Numbered from the stretch's first letter, positions 51,351 to 61,802 are shown. The stretch is DNA of 64,000 bases from Photobacterium sp. CCB-ST2H9 (GCF_023151555.2 NZ_CP100425.1:2790001-2854000), one strand, 5' to 3'. The notes: generated by a model from the sequence alone, not told the origin. A program made the numbers and translations.

Positions 51351-53417
51351 ATGTCAGCCGAAACAGATCATATCGCCATGCCGACTGAATTCATCAACAA
51401 TTGGTTTTTTCAACTGACAGGCAATAGCCCGTTCCTGTTCGCCATTCTGGATAAGCAACACTGCTACACCGCCGTGAACCATCATTACAGCCAGTTAAGT
51501 GGCCTCAACCATGAAGAACTGGTGGGCTGCACCGACGCTGACATTCTGGGTCATGCTTTTTATGAAACGCTGAAACCCTATTATGAACGTGCTTTCAAAG
51601 GTGAGAGTGTCGAGGGTGATGTGATTTTGGATGAGCACCGCCACCACACCAGCCTGCACTTCAGCCTGTCGCCGCTGAGAACTGACACCGCAGAGATCAC
51701 CCATGTCGTCTTACATGCCATAGACACCTCTGAACGTCTCCAGTTAGCCAATGCCGTCGCTGAACGGGAAGAGCAGTTCAACCAACTGTGCCGGCTCATG
51801 GCCGACGGCTGCCTGCTCATTGAAAAAAATCAGATCCTGTCTGCCAATGCTATTGCGGCACAATTACTGGGTTTTTCGTCCGCAGAAGCCATGATTGGCG
51901 AAGATCTCGGACAATTGCTGATCGACAGCCGTAACAACCGTCCTTTTGGCGAACAGCTGGCTGAATTAAGTAATGGCAAAACGTACCACTGTCTGACCAG
52001 CCCGCAATGCCAGACAGAAAATGCACTGACCCTCACACTGGGTGATGTTCAGCTGGTGGGCTCCCCTGCCAGCCTGGTCGTTCTGAAGCAACCGCATAAA
52101 CAGCAGGTCCATCCGGATCAGGTCGAACAACTGATTCATACCGATCCGCTGACCGGACTCTACAACCGGCATGGATTCAGCCGGCGTCTGGAGCAGATGA
52201 TCAACCGCCAGATCCCTCTGGTGATGCTGTATCTGGATATTGATAACTTTAAGAACATCAACGATTCCCTGGGCCACCATATCGGCGATCGCGTGCTTCA
52301 GGAAATCTCTCACCGCCTGCGCCAGCTGTTGCCAGAGAACGCCGTCATCGGCCACCTGGGAGGCGATGAATTCGGCATTCTGCTTCCGGAGCCGGTTCAG
52401 GCAGATATGGGCGAACAAGTTTCGAAGAAAATTATTGCGCTGGTCAATCAGCCCTTTGACCTGATGCACTTCAGCAAACATCTGGCCTGCTCCATCGGTA
52501 TGGTGAATTATCCGGGGAATGGCAGCGATGCCCGTTTGCTGCTTCAGCATGCCGATACGGCCATGTATGAAGCCAAAAACCGCGGGCGGAATCGTCTGGT
52601 CACCTTTGATGAAACCATGAACAAAGAAGCCAGAATGCGCTTATGGCTGGAAATCGAGCTCCAGAAAGCCCTGCAGAACAAAGGGCTGGAAGTCTGGTAT
52701 CAGCCGAAGGTCAGTGCTCGGGATTTCTCCATTCATGGCGCAGAAGCACTGGTCCGCTGGAAACATCCGATCGAAGGCTATATCAGCCCGGCCCAGTTTA
52801 TTCCGGTTGCTGAACGCTCGGGGCTGATCGAGCAACTGGGCAAAGTGGTCATGCGCGAAGTCTTCACTACGGTTAAGCGATGGAAGAAACAAGGCCTGTT
52901 GCCTGGCCGGGTGGCCATCAACCTTTCACCGCAGCAGTTCGGGAATCCGAACCTGATCCAGTATGTTTCCGATTTGCAGCGCGCCACTGAAGTGAATCCG
53001 GACGATATCACCTTTGAACTGACTGAAAGTGCCATGATGGGTGAAAATGAGCACACCATCCAGATGCTGAACGCAATCAAAAAACTTGGGTTTGCATTAT
53101 CAATTGATGATTTCGGTACGGGCTATTCCTCGCTGTCTTATCTGGCCCGCTTTCCGCTGGACGAGCTGAAAATCGACCGTGCTTTTATCAAAGATCTGGA
53201 AACCGTCCCGAAACAGCTGACCCTGATCGAAAACATCATCAACCTGGGTAAGTCTCTCAACATGTGTGTTGTGGCAGAAGGCGTTGAAACACGTCAGCAG
53301 GCCGCACTGCTGTCTAACCTGAACTGCGATTACATTCAGGGCTTCCATTTTTTCCGCCCGCTGCCAAAAAATGATTTAGAAACCATTCTGGTTAAAAATT
53401 TTCGCAGCCGGTACTGA
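51351..53417 (+). CDS. PAS-GGDEF-EAL c-di-GMP regulator (RocS-like)
   Basis: 688 residues, no membrane segment. Two PAS-like domains (about 15-125 and 140-245), a GGDEF domain with an intact GGDEF near 337-341 and the 'DPLTGLYNRHGF' start near 265, then EAL with an intact EAL near 465 and 'DDFGTGYSSLSYL' near 585. Both active sites look catalytic, so it could make and break c-di-GMP. V. cholerae RocS (VC0653), about 683 residues, sits in the same neighbourhood and controls motility and biofilm. ATG 51351 overlaps a GGGG element; a later ATG (MPTEFINN) is possible. Confidence 0.85.
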   Translation: MSAETDHIAMPTEFINNWFFQLTGNSPFLFAILDKQHCYTAVNHHYSQLSGLNHEELVGCTDADILGHAFYETLKPYYERAFKGESVEGDVILDEHRHHTSLHFSLSPLRTDTAEITHVVLHAIDTSERLQLANAVAEREEQFNQLCRLMADGCLLIEKNQILSANAIAAQLLGFSSAEAMIGEDLGQLLIDSRNNRPFGEQLAELSNGKTYHCLTSPQCQTENALTLTLGDVQLVGSPASLVVLKQPHKQQVHPDQVEQLIHTDPLTGLYNRHGFSRRLEQMINRQIPLVMLYLDIDNFKNINDSLGHHIGDRVLQEISHRLRQLLPENAVIGHLGGDEFGILLPEPVQADMGEQVSKKIIALVNQPFDLMHFSKHLACSIGMVNYPGNGSDARLLLQHADTAMYEAKNRGRNRLVTFDETMNKEARMRLWLEIELQKALQNKGLEVWYQPKVSARDFSIHGAEALVRWKHPIEGYISPAQFIPVAERSGLIEQLGKVVMREVFTTVKRWKKQGLLPGRVAINLSPQQFGNPNLIQYVSDLQRATEVNPDDITFELTESAMMGENEHTIQMLNAIKKLGFALSIDDFGTGYSSLSYLARFPLDELKIDRAFIKDLETVPKQLTLIENIINLGKSLNMCVVAEGVETRQQAALLSNLNCDYIQGFHFFRPLPKNDLETILVKNFRSRY

Positions 53418-53433
53418 CAAAGCCCCGGCTCCC

Positions 53434-54396
53434 TTAACGTCCGTGATGGATTTCCTGTTGTGAGAGGATCTCCTCAGTCCGGCGCAGCATGTATTCTTTG
53501 AATGCCTGACACCGGGCAGGCATCGGATGCCGGGGCCGAAAATACAGATTGATATCAAACTGGCTGGCGACAAAATCGGTCAGCAGCACCTGCAGTTCAC
53601 CCGCATCCAGCCCCGCTTTGATCACTGAATGGGGCAGATAGGCAATTCCGGCACCGCGAATAGCCATATCACGCAATATTTCACTGTTATCGCATTCCAG
53701 CGCATCACTGATTGTCACCGCCCGGTTGATCCCATTCAGACGGAAATACCACCGGTTTCCGCCCACCAGCGAACTTGCATACAGGCACCGGTGCTCCCGC
53801 AACGCCTCGGGCTCCTCCGGCACTCCGCAGCGAGCCAGATACTGAGGGGATGCACAGGCATACAATGGCTCACTCAGCAACAACCGGCGAATGAGCAGGG
53901 AGTCTTTCTCTTCAGTTTCCCGGTTCGTTGCCTTGGCCCGGATAATAAAATCAACATGAAGCGGATCAGTCTCACCGGCTTCAATGAATAACCGGAAATT
54001 CACCTGCGGATGCATTTCCATATATTCGGCTATGATTTCACGCAGATAGTAAGCCGCATACAGCGGCGTTGATGAAATCGTGATCACCCCACGCTGCTCG
54101 TCCGCCATACTGCCCACTTCAGAGCAAATGGTATCGATTTCAGGCAAGAGCGAAGAAAAGCGCCGGTACAGCATTTCCCCGGCATCCGTGGGAACCAGTT
54201 GCCGTGTGCTCCGTTTGATCAGTTCCACAGCCATCAGGCCTTCCAGTTCTTTGATCCACCGGCTGGCAGCGGCCGCCGATATTCCCCAGGCTTCAGCAGC
54301 CTCCCGAAACGAGCCATGCTGAATCACAGAACAGAAAAACACGATCTTATCTAACTGTTGCTGGCGAGGATTGATCCCGACCAGTTGCTGAGTCAT
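53434..54396 (-). CDS. LysR-type regulator of the CoA-transferase/permease module
   Basis: 320 residues from ATG 54394-54396 (AAGGAAT). HTH at 10-60 ('FCSVIQHGSFREAAEAWGISAAAASRWIKELE') and a LysR effector domain ('RGVITISSTPLYAAYYL'). The divergent-LysR rule does not hold: it lies just downstream of the CoA-transferase on the same strand. Target inferred from position: the CoA-transferase and GntP genes. Effector unknown. Confidence 0.85.
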   Translation of the reverse strand: MTQQLVGINPRQQQLDKIVFFCSVIQHGSFREAAEAWGISAAAASRWIKELEGLMAVELIKRSTRQLVPTDAGEMLYRRFSSLLPEIDTICSEVGSMADEQRGVITISSTPLYAAYYLREIIAEYMEMHPQVNFRLFIEAGETDPLHVDFIIRAKATNRETEEKDSLLIRRLLLSEPLYACASPQYLARCGVPEEPEALREHRCLYASSLVGGNRWYFRLNGINRAVTISDALECDNSEILRDMAIRGAGIAYLPHSVIKAGLDAGELQVLLTDFVASQFDINLYFRPRHPMPARCQAFKEYMLRRTEEILSQQEIHHGR

Positions 54397-54520
54397 AGCA
54401 CATTCCTTATGGGTTGATAGATTTGTCTGGATATCCAGCTCAGACATTTAGCTATACCTAATGAAGGCTATCAATAATGCCTTTTGTCTTCTATATGCAT
54501 CAACCCGATTATTGCAACTT

Positions 54521-56128
54521 TCAGCTCGCTTCACAGTCTTGATTCACGGGACCACGATTCTGCTCCCCTGGCAGCCTGAATGTCGGTGAAAAAATATCCG
54601 CTGGCATCAGACACAAATCTGGGTCAATGATTGGCATAAACGACATCTTCGACAAAATATCCCTTTCCAAATCCATCCCGGGAGCAATTTCTTCCAGTAC
54701 CAGCCCCTGAGGTTCCAGCCGGAATACAGCACGCTCCGTAATATACCGGACCGGTTGCTGTGTCTGCACTGCCCTGCGTGCCGAGAAAGTGATCTGTTCA
54801 ACTTGCTCGACAAATTTGATCTGGCTGCCTTCCCGGATGATGTGCAACTGACCGTCACGGACTTCAACCTCCAGCCCGCCCGCCGTAAAAGTTCCGCAGA
54901 AATACACAGACTTCGCATGCTGGCTGATATTAATAAATCCACCGCAACCCGGCAGCCGGTCACCGAAACGGGACACATTAATGTCGCCCATCGCTGAACA
55001 TTGTGCCAATCCCAGAAATGCCTGATCGATACCGCCGCCATCATAAAAATCAAACATCTGGTCCTGAGTGATGATCGCCTGAGGATGAAGGCTGGCCCCG
55101 AAATCCAGACCACTGGCCGGCAGCCCCCCAATCGCGCCCGGTTCTACCGTCAGCGTCAGACGATCCAGCAATCCCTGCTCCCCGGCGACTACTGCTATAT
55201 ACTCCGGCACGCCAATCCCGAGATTCAGCACAGAGTCCGGTACCAGTAACATCGCCGCCCGACGGGCAATCAATGTTTTGGCATCCGGATCAGACGCTAC
55301 AGCCATCGGTGCTGTCTCATGCTGTTCCCGAACGGTTGCCCGCCCCACGAATGCCGGGTTAAATTGGGTGGCAAATGTCTGCATATGCTCTGATTCATCA
55401 TTGCAAAGCACCACCGCATCAACAAAGATGCCCGGAATTTTGATGGCGTGCGGATCCAGAGTCCCGGCCGACACAATGCGTTTAACCTGAACAATCACCT
55501 GTCCACCCTGATTTCTGGCCGCCTGAGCGGTCGCCAGGTTCTCCGCAATCAGACACTCGTCTTCCATGGTGATATTGCCGTCGGTATCCGCTGTCGTCCC
55601 GCGCAAAATAGCAACATCAACCGTTAAACGCTGATAGAACAGATATTCTGCCCCGCCCAGTTCTACCAGCGACACCAGATCTTCCCGGGTAATCGCATTG
55701 ATTTTTCCGCCTTCCAGACGCGGATCGATGTAGGTCCCCAGACCGGTTGTGGTCAGCGTGCCGGGTTTACCCGCAGCTGTATCCCGCAGCAAATGAGAAA
55801 TAACACCCTGAGGCAAATTATAAGCTTCAATTTCATTTTGCAGGGCCAGTCTTTGCAGACCGGGCACTAATCCCCAGTGTCCTCCGATAACCCGTTTCAC
55901 CAGTCCGGGAATCGCCAGGTGATCTGCGGCCCGGCCTGCACCATCTCCCTGACCCGCAGCAAAGAGCAGCGTCAGGTCGCTGGGTGACTGATCGCGTTCA
56001 AAACGCCGTCCTAATGCTTTGATGATAGATTCCGGCACCACAGAGCCGATGAACCCTCCCAGCATCACTGACTGCCCGTCCTTGATCCAGGCTGCTGCCT
56101 GTTCCGCCGTTAGTTGGGTGACTGCCAT
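54521..56128 (-). CDS. Acetate/3-ketoacid-type CoA-transferase (YdiF/Pct-like)
   Basis: 535 residues from ATG 56126-56128 (AGGAAG). A fused alpha-beta class I CoA-transferase: N-terminal 'SVMLGGFIGSVVPESIIKAL' near 22, 'TTGLGTYIDPRLEGGKINAIT' near 128, and the catalytic-Glu block 'TVEPGAIGGLPASGLDFG' near 330. Length and layout match E. coli YdiF and propionate CoA-transferase. It moves CoA between short-chain acids. Divergent from the GntP permease; the pair suggests uptake and activation of one organic acid. Confidence 0.88.
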   Translation of the reverse strand: MAVTQLTAEQAAAWIKDGQSVMLGGFIGSVVPESIIKALGRRFERDQSPSDLTLLFAAGQGDGAGRAADHLAIPGLVKRVIGGHWGLVPGLQRLALQNEIEAYNLPQGVISHLLRDTAAGKPGTLTTTGLGTYIDPRLEGGKINAITREDLVSLVELGGAEYLFYQRLTVDVAILRGTTADTDGNITMEDECLIAENLATAQAARNQGGQVIVQVKRIVSAGTLDPHAIKIPGIFVDAVVLCNDESEHMQTFATQFNPAFVGRATVREQHETAPMAVASDPDAKTLIARRAAMLLVPDSVLNLGIGVPEYIAVVAGEQGLLDRLTLTVEPGAIGGLPASGLDFGASLHPQAIITQDQMFDFYDGGGIDQAFLGLAQCSAMGDINVSRFGDRLPGCGGFINISQHAKSVYFCGTFTAGGLEVEVRDGQLHIIREGSQIKFVEQVEQITFSARRAVQTQQPVRYITERAVFRLEPQGLVLEEIAPGMDLERDILSKMSFMPIIDPDLCLMPADIFSPTFRLPGEQNRGPVNQDCEAS

Positions 56129-56442
56129 CTGCAACTTCCTTTCTACATGCAAGTATTAAAAAGTGTATGAATCCCGCCTCGAAGCTTGAATAGCCAGAGA
56201 TGAAATTGTGTTTTTCAAAAGTGCTCCGCACATGCAATAATAGCATGCTAACATATTGATATTATTAAAAATTAGTTTTATCAGTTAACGCTATGGGCGC
56301 TATTGTCACCCCCAATAGCATGATAGCGCTCTCACTTTCATTGAAGTCAGGCTGTCCATCCCAAAACCCGGTATTTCTTTTCATGACCGGGCCATCTAGG
56401 ATGTTAACGGTCTGTTACATATCAACAATACGGAGAGAAAAT
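56129..56442. promoter_or_regulatory. Divergent promoter with palindromes
   Basis: TAGCATGCTA (56241-56250, perfect palindrome) and GCTATTG-N7-CAATAGC (56299-56319) lie in the 314-base divergent region. They are candidate operators for the LysR protein or another regulator. Confidence 0.45.
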
Positions 56443-57798
56443 ATGGATGTTGCCGTGATATTACTCACCCTGATCGGGCTGATGTATTTTGCCTATCGAG
56501 GTGTCTCTGTCCTGGTGCTCGCCCCCGTCCTGGCGATGGCAGCCGCGCTGCTGACCAGTGACTTCCCATTTTTGTATGCCCTGTCGAATGTGTTCATGCC
56601 GGCTGCGGCAAACTACATCAAGCTCTACTTCCCGATCTTCATTGCCGGTGCCATCTTCGGTAAGCTGATGGGCGCATCGGGCGCCGCACGCACGCTGTCC
56701 CGCTCCATCATTCAGTATCTGGGCACCAGACATGCGATCCTGTCCGTTGTCCTTGCGACCGCACTGCTGACCTATGGCGGCGTGTCACTCTTTGTCGTGG
56801 TGTTTGCCATGTATCCGATTGGTGCCGCCACCTTCCGGGCAGCAGGGATTCCCAAACGTCTTCTGCCTGCCGCCATTACCTTAGGTGCCTTCACTTTTAC
56901 CATGACGGCCTTACCGGGTTCGCCCCAGTACCTCAACACCATGCCGACAATTCCTTTCGGCACGACAATTTATGCGGCACCGTTACTGGGATTACTGGCC
57001 GGTACCATGATGCTGGTTCTGGGTGTGCTCTGGATTAAATACCGGGCACAAAAAGCAATTCTTGCAGGGGAAGGTTATGGTGAACATGAAGACAACGGAA
57101 AAGATGCCGAAGACAATACCCCCACTCCCAGTTTTCTGATGGCACTGATCCCGATTTTGCTGGTGTTTGCGATCAACTTCGTGCTCACAAACATTTACTT
57201 CAAATCTCCGACGATCATTGCTGAGTATGAAGCACTGGATACCCGTGTGAACGGTACCTGGTCGGTCATTCTGGCGCTGGTGATTGCCATCGTTTTCATG
57301 CTGGTTGCTTACCGTCGCTATCTGTTCGAAGCCAATAAACATATCTTTGATGGTTCAGTCGGCTCACTGCTTCCTATCTTCAATACAGCATCCGAAGTTG
57401 GTTATGGTGCCGTGATCACCGCCCTGACGGCCTTCGTCGCCATTAAAGCGGGAATTGCCGCAATTGATATTCCGGATCTGTTCAAGGTCGCGATTACCTC
57501 TACCAGTCTGGCCGGAATCATCGGCTCATCATCTGGCGGAACCGGTATGGTTCTGGCAATGCTGGGGAACGATTTCCTGAATACCGGCATTAACCCTGAA
57601 GTGCTGCATCGGGTGGTTCTGTTAGCAGCAGGCGGTCTGGACACGCTGCCACACTGTGGCGCTGTCATCACGCTGCTGGCAGTATGCCGCCTGACACACA
57701 GACAAAGTTACGGTGATATTGCTATGGTCACCATGGCGATTCCGCTCATGGCTGCATTCACTGTCATTGTTGTACATCTCAGCACCGGTCTGGTCTGA
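56443..57798 (+). CDS. GntP family permease
   Basis: 451 residues from ATG 56443 (GGAGAG). About 12-14 hydrophobic segments of the gluconate permease (GntP/Ion transporter) superfamily: 'PMAAALLTSDF...NYIKLYFPIFIAGAIFGKLM', 'GGVSLFVVVFAMYPIGAATFR', and a C-terminal 'GGLDTLPHCGAVITLL' typical of the hydroxy-acid/organic-acid branch. Family substrates are gluconate and hydroxybutyrate-like acids; with the CoA-transferase opposite, a short-chain hydroxy- or keto-acid is the better guess. The frame opens at 56293 but that is leader. A strong terminator follows. Confidence 0.85.
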   Translation: MDVAVILLTLIGLMYFAYRGVSVLVLAPVLAMAAALLTSDFPFLYALSNVFMPAAANYIKLYFPIFIAGAIFGKLMGASGAARTLSRSIIQYLGTRHAILSVVLATALLTYGGVSLFVVVFAMYPIGAATFRAAGIPKRLLPAAITLGAFTFTMTALPGSPQYLNTMPTIPFGTTIYAAPLLGLLAGTMMLVLGVLWIKYRAQKAILAGEGYGEHEDNGKDAEDNTPTPSFLMALIPILLVFAINFVLTNIYFKSPTIIAEYEALDTRVNGTWSVILALVIAIVFMLVAYRRYLFEANKHIFDGSVGSLLPIFNTASEVGYGAVITALTAFVAIKAGIAAIDIPDLFKVAITSTSLAGIIGSSSGGTGMVLAMLGNDFLNTGINPEVLHRVVLLAAGGLDTLPHCGAVITLLAVCRLTHRQSYGDIAMVTMAIPLMAAFTVIVVHLSTGLV

Positions 57799-57835
57799 TT
57801 CCGTCGCAGCAATGGACTGAAATCAACCCGACGAA

Positions 57836-57869
57836 AAAAAACGCCCTGGGATTTCCCGGGGCGTTTTTT
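57836..57869 (+). terminator. Terminator after the GntP permease
   Basis: ACGCCCTGGG (57841-57850) pairs with CCCGGGGCGT (57855-57864) with one G-T wobble, then a T-run. The A-run before it makes it bidirectional for the small gene on the other strand. Confidence 0.8.
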
Positions 57870-57875
57870 CATTTG

Positions 57876-58238
57876 TTATTCGCTGGTACAGGGTTGGATG
57901 TAGATAGCATCCGACGGAAACCGGCCATCCTGACTGGGATGTTGCCGGTGCAGGCGGCATAAGTCCTGATAAATACTGATGGCCGTCACCGTAAATTGTT
58001 CCGACTGCCAGGTATCACCTTCTTCTTTGATTTGTATTTCCAGTTTCTGTCCCTGAGCCACATGCTCTGGCAAACGGATATCATACGTATGACTGAATGC
58101 CAGTAACCAGTAATCATCTATGGTGACCAGCCGCCCTTCACCCGGTGTCGTGACAGCACGAACATAATCCAGTTGCTGCCCGGCTACCGTTGGCCAGGCA
58201 CATAGACTGGCCAAAACTAAAACGGTCATTCTCTTCAC
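57876..58238 (-). CDS. Small secreted protein of unknown function
   Basis: 120 residues. Signal peptide 'MKRMTVLVLASLCAWPTVAGQ' with cleavage after about residue 20. The mature part is a mixed beta protein with two Cys (residues 93 and 117), possibly a disulfide. I do not recognise the family. Sits alone between the GntP module and nlpI, in the place deaD takes downstream of nlpI in related genomes. Moderately sure it is a real gene. Confidence 0.65.
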   Translation of the reverse strand: MKRMTVLVLASLCAWPTVAGQQLDYVRAVTTPGEGRLVTIDDYWLLAFSHTYDIRLPEHVAQGQKLEIQIKEEGDTWQSEQFTVTAISIYQDLCRLHRQHPSQDGRFPSDAIYIQPCTSE

Positions 58239-58312
58239 GACAGCCCCCGTATTGCACCCTGATCTTACTATAGCGGCTGCAAAGGGGATGCCATTCTTAA
58301 CTCAGCGACAGA

Positions 58313-59227
58313 TCAGAGTTCTTCTTCCTCTGAAGAAACACGCTCCGTCTGTCCCTGCAACGCTGCCAGCAAGCGGTTTAATTCCAGAGAAGAAAAACGG
58401 TGCTCAACAAACTCGTAGACATTTCCCGACAGAGCCAGTTTGTACAACTGAACGGCTTCCGCATATTGTTTATTGTGCTGATATCGCTTCGCCATATAGA
58501 AATAGCTTTCAGTTAAACGCTCAGCCATTTGCTCATTGGTTTCACTGTTTTTCACAATGTCGTCGAGTAGCTGCTGCTCTGTCTCGCCATCCATCAGTAC
58601 ACTGGCAATGTTCCAGCCCCAGTCTTCACGCTCTGCGCGATCAAACCGGCTCTTCAGGTTCTGTTTCGCTTTCTCGGGCTCAGTTTCCAGCTCAACCATA
58701 TAAAGCCAGATAGAACGATAGGGATCGTTGGGATCCTGTTGGTAGTGTGCAATCAAATCCTGCCTTGCTAACTGAAACCGGCCACCATAATACAGTGCGA
58801 TACCACGGTTTCGCTGCGCGAACGGATGACTGACGTCCAGCTCCAGCGCTGAATCAAAGGCTTCATAAGCCGCGTCAAAATGTGCACTCTGGGTAAAATA
58901 CACACCGAGAATATTAAAAATGTCTGGCTGTGCGGGATACAACGACAGAGACTGGTTGAAGTCGAGTCTGGCCAGATCGCGTAAGCCGATGCCGTCATGC
59001 AACAGGCCGCGCTCATAAAAAATCTGTGAACGGGTCTCGTCATCCAGATCACTGCGTCCCAACAGTTGATCGATTCGAGCCAGCTGAATCTGTTGCTGTA
59101 TGGTTGGCTGCAGCGGTACCGCAATCAACGGCTGCTCCCAGCTGGAGTAAGTATTCGTGGAACACCCGCCCAGCATGATAGCCATCGCGATGGCTGCGTA
59201 CTTAAACCTCTTTGCAAACAATGCCAT
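58313..59227 (-). CDS. nlpI: Lipoprotein NlpI
   Basis: 304 residues from ATG 59225-59227 (TTAGGGAG). Outer-membrane TPR lipoprotein that recruits the protease Prc to peptidoglycan hydrolases in E. coli. Lipobox 'AIMLGGCSTNT' (Cys near 22), then TPR repeats 'YERGLLHDGIGLRDLARLDFNQSLSLYP' near 74 and 'LGVYFTQSAHFDAAYEAFDSALELD' near 107. It lies directly after pnp, the conserved E. coli order. Ends in an acidic EEEEL tail. Confidence 0.93.
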   Translation of the reverse strand: MALFAKRFKYAAIAMAIMLGGCSTNTYSSWEQPLIAVPLQPTIQQQIQLARIDQLLGRSDLDDETRSQIFYERGLLHDGIGLRDLARLDFNQSLSLYPAQPDIFNILGVYFTQSAHFDAAYEAFDSALELDVSHPFAQRNRGIALYYGGRFQLARQDLIAHYQQDPNDPYRSIWLYMVELETEPEKAKQNLKSRFDRAEREDWGWNIASVLMDGETEQQLLDDIVKNSETNEQMAERLTESYFYMAKRYQHNKQYAEAVQLYKLALSGNVYEFVEHRFSSLELNRLLAALQGQTERVSSEEEEL

Positions 59228-59332
59228 TCTCCCTAACCTACCCGTGTAAACCTTGTGTCCTCTCATCGCAATCTGATGAGGCAAAGCTAACCGTTCAGGT
59301 AACTGTTCAGTGTCTGTACATTCATTGGTATA

Positions 59333-59359
59333 AAAAAGGGGCTGTCACAGCCCCTTTTT
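59333..59359 (-). terminator. Terminator between pnp and nlpI
   Basis: AAAAAGGGGCTG (59333-59344) and CAGCCCCTTTTT (59348-59359), TCA loop. Lies 35 bp past the pnp stop and 106 bp before nlpI, so nlpI may have its own promoter or partial read-through. Confidence 0.7.
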
Positions 59360-59393
59360 ACTTCTCGGTCAAGATACGTGAAAACCTGAGGGT

Positions 59394-61505
59394 TTACGCG
59401 TCTTCACCCGCGGCTGGAGCCTGCTCGGCCTGAGCTTCTTTCATGCTCAGACGGATACGGCCCTGGCGATCGATTTCCAGTACTTTCACCTGGACTTCCT
59501 GACCCATTTGCAGATAGTCAGAAACCTTCTCAACACGCTCCTGAGCGATTTGAGAAATGTGAACCAAGCCTTCTTTGCTGCCGATGACAGAAACAAATGC
59601 ACCAAAATCAACGATTCGCACTACTTTACCAGTATAGATGCGACCAACTTCAACGTCAGCGGTGATTTCTTCAATGCGGCGGATTGCTTCTTTCGCAGCA
59701 GTCCCCTCTGTTGCAGCAATCTTCACTGTACCGTCATCTTCAATCTCGATGGTTGTACCGGTTTCTTCAGTCAGCTGACGGATCACCGCACCACCTTTAC
59801 CGATAACATCTTTGATCTTCTCTGGGTTGATCTTCATCGTATGAATGCGCGGTGCAAACTGAGAAATATCATCACGTGCAGTGCTGATCGCCTGATCCAT
59901 CACGCCCAGGATGTGCATACGTGCACCTTTGGCCTGATTCAGAGCAATCTGCATGATCTCTTTGGTGATACCTTCGATTTTGATATCCATCTGCAATGCA
60001 GTAATACCATCGTTTGTACCCGCAACTTTGAAGTCCATGTCACCCAGGTGGTCTTCATCACCCAGAATGTCAGACAGAACCACGAAGTCTTCGCCTTCTT
60101 TCACCAGACCCATTGCGATACCCGCAACAGACGCCTTGATTGGTACACCGGCATCCATCAGTGCCAGAGACGTACCACAGACAGAAGCCATGGAAGAAGA
60201 ACCGTTCGATTCCGTGATTTCAGAAACCACACGAACCGTGTACGGGAACTCATCAACGGTTGGCATAACTGCCTGAATACCGCGCTTCGCCAGACGACCG
60301 TGGCCGATTTCACGACGCTTCGGCGAACCGACAAAGCCAGTTTCACCCACACAGTATGGAGGGAAGTTGTAGTGCAGCAGGAAGTGCTCTTTACGCTCAC
60401 CGGTCAGCTCATCCAGGATCTGCGCATCACGCTGAGTACCCAGCGTTGCTGTAACCAGTGCCTGAGTTTCACCACGGGTAAACAGAGATGAACCGTGAGT
60501 ACGTGGCAGCACGCCAGTACGTACGTCCAGTGCACGAACCATGTCTTTCTCACGACCGTCGATACGTGGGTTGCCCGCAATGATACGGCCACGAACCACG
60601 TTCTTCTCCAGAGAGCCCAGCATGTCGCGGATTTCACGCTCTTCCAGCGTTTCATCTTCAGCCAGCAGAGCCGCAACAACGTCAGACTTGATTGCACCGA
60701 CTTTCTCGTAACGCGCCATCTTTTCAGTGATCTGGTACGCTTCTGTCAGCAGTGCTTCAGCTTTTTCTGCAACACGAGCTTTCAGTGCTGTATTTTCTTC
60801 AGGAGCAACCCAATTCCATGCTGGCGTTGCAACTTCAGCGGCAAATTCGTTGATCGCATTGATCACCGTTTGTTGCTGGTCGTGACCGAAGACAACAGCT
60901 TGCAGCATCTGCTCTTCAGTCAGACGGTCAGCTTCAGATTCAACCATCAGAACTGCGCTTTCAGTACCGGCAACAACCAGATCCAGACGGCTTTCAGCCA
61001 GTTCTTTGTTGCTTGGGTTCAGAACCAGCTGGTCATTGATATAACCCACACGCGCTGCACCAATCGGGCCATTGAACGGAATACCAGAAATCGCCAGAGC
61101 AGCAGAAGTACCGATCATGGTCACGATGTCAGGATTCACATCCGGGTTCACAGAAACTACAGTCGCAATCACCTGAACTTCATTTTTGAATGCATCAGGG
61201 AACAGCGGGCGAATTGGACGGTCAACCAGACGGGCAGTCAGCGTTTCATTTTCAGAAGGACGGCCTTCACGCTTGAAGAAACCACCCGGAATTTTACCGG
61301 CAGCGTAGGTACGCTCCTGATAGTTTACAGTCAGAGGGAAAAAGTCCTGACCTTCGACAGCTTCTTTCTTACCAACAACTGAAACGAAGACAGAAGTATC
61401 ATCCATGCTGGCCATCACAGCAGCAGTCGCCTGACGCGCCATGACTCCGGTTTCCAGTGTGACGGTGTGGTTACCGTACTGGAAGGTTTTTACGATAGGA
61501 TTCAC
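59394..61505 (-). CDS. pnp: Polyribonucleotide nucleotidyltransferase (PNPase)
   Basis: 703 residues from GTG 61503-61505, which follows TTTAAGGA; the frame is open to 61571 but those 22 residues are leader. 3'-to-5' phosphorolytic exonuclease, degradosome component. Two RNase PH domains, '[23 protein letters not shown]' near 80 and the catalytic '[19 protein letters not shown]' near 485, KH domain '[27 protein letters not shown]' near 565, and S1 '[30 protein letters not shown]' near 625. Acidic C-terminus. Confidence 0.96.
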   Translation of the reverse strand: MNPIVKTFQYGNHTVTLETGVMARQATAAVMASMDDTSVFVSVVGKKEAVEGQDFFPLTVNYQERTYAAGKIPGGFFKREGRPSENETLTARLVDRPIRPLFPDAFKNEVQVIATVVSVNPDVNPDIVTMIGTSAALAISGIPFNGPIGAARVGYINDQLVLNPSNKELAESRLDLVVAGTESAVLMVESEADRLTEEQMLQAVVFGHDQQQTVINAINEFAAEVATPAWNWVAPEENTALKARVAEKAEALLTEAYQITEKMARYEKVGAIKSDVVAALLAEDETLEEREIRDMLGSLEKNVVRGRIIAGNPRIDGREKDMVRALDVRTGVLPRTHGSSLFTRGETQALVTATLGTQRDAQILDELTGERKEHFLLHYNFPPYCVGETGFVGSPKRREIGHGRLAKRGIQAVMPTVDEFPYTVRVVSEITESNGSSSMASVCGTSLALMDAGVPIKASVAGIAMGLVKEGEDFVVLSDILGDEDHLGDMDFKVAGTNDGITALQMDIKIEGITKEIMQIALNQAKGARMHILGVMDQAISTARDDISQFAPRIHTMKINPEKIKDVIGKGGAVIRQLTEETGTTIEIEDDGTVKIAATEGTAAKEAIRRIEEITADVEVGRIYTGKVVRIVDFGAFVSVIGSKEGLVHISQIAQERVEKVSDYLQMGQEVQVKVLEIDRQGRIRLSMKEAQAEQAPAAGEDA

Positions 61506-61649
61506 GTGAATTTCCTTAAAATATTGATCTGCTTTTTCTATTTGCGCCAGTAAGTATATCTGACACAGCAAAAAGCGTCATGTGAAGAGGGGTACTTTCA
61601 GGCCAGAATATCTTCCGGTTCTCAGAAAGATAAACTTCCTGCGCTGACC

Positions 61650-61739
61650 ATTCACGCATCGCGACTAATGACAAAAGCCGGCATCGCCAGCTTCTCTCAA
61701 TAGCCGCGACCTCTAGGTCGACGAAAACGACTCGTGAAT
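61650..61739 (-). promoter_or_regulatory. pnp leader stem-loop, candidate RNase III/PNPase autoregulation site
   Basis: ATTCACG (61650-61656) pairs with CGTGAAT (61733-61739), and CGACCT/AGGTCG (61707-61720) forms an inner hairpin. In E. coli the pnp leader is cut by RNase III and PNPase represses its own mRNA. The position upstream of pnp fits; the fold is by eye. Confidence 0.4.
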
Positions 61740-61802
61740 TACAAAAAGCACCATCAGTTTACAAAGAACACCCCGGCCAATCTGACCAGAGCATACTAAA
61801 AA

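Noticed and set aside
59508-60491. 327-residue plus-strand ORF opposite pnp
   Set aside because: Antisense shadow of a highly conserved gene; composition and lack of homology signal make it non-coding.
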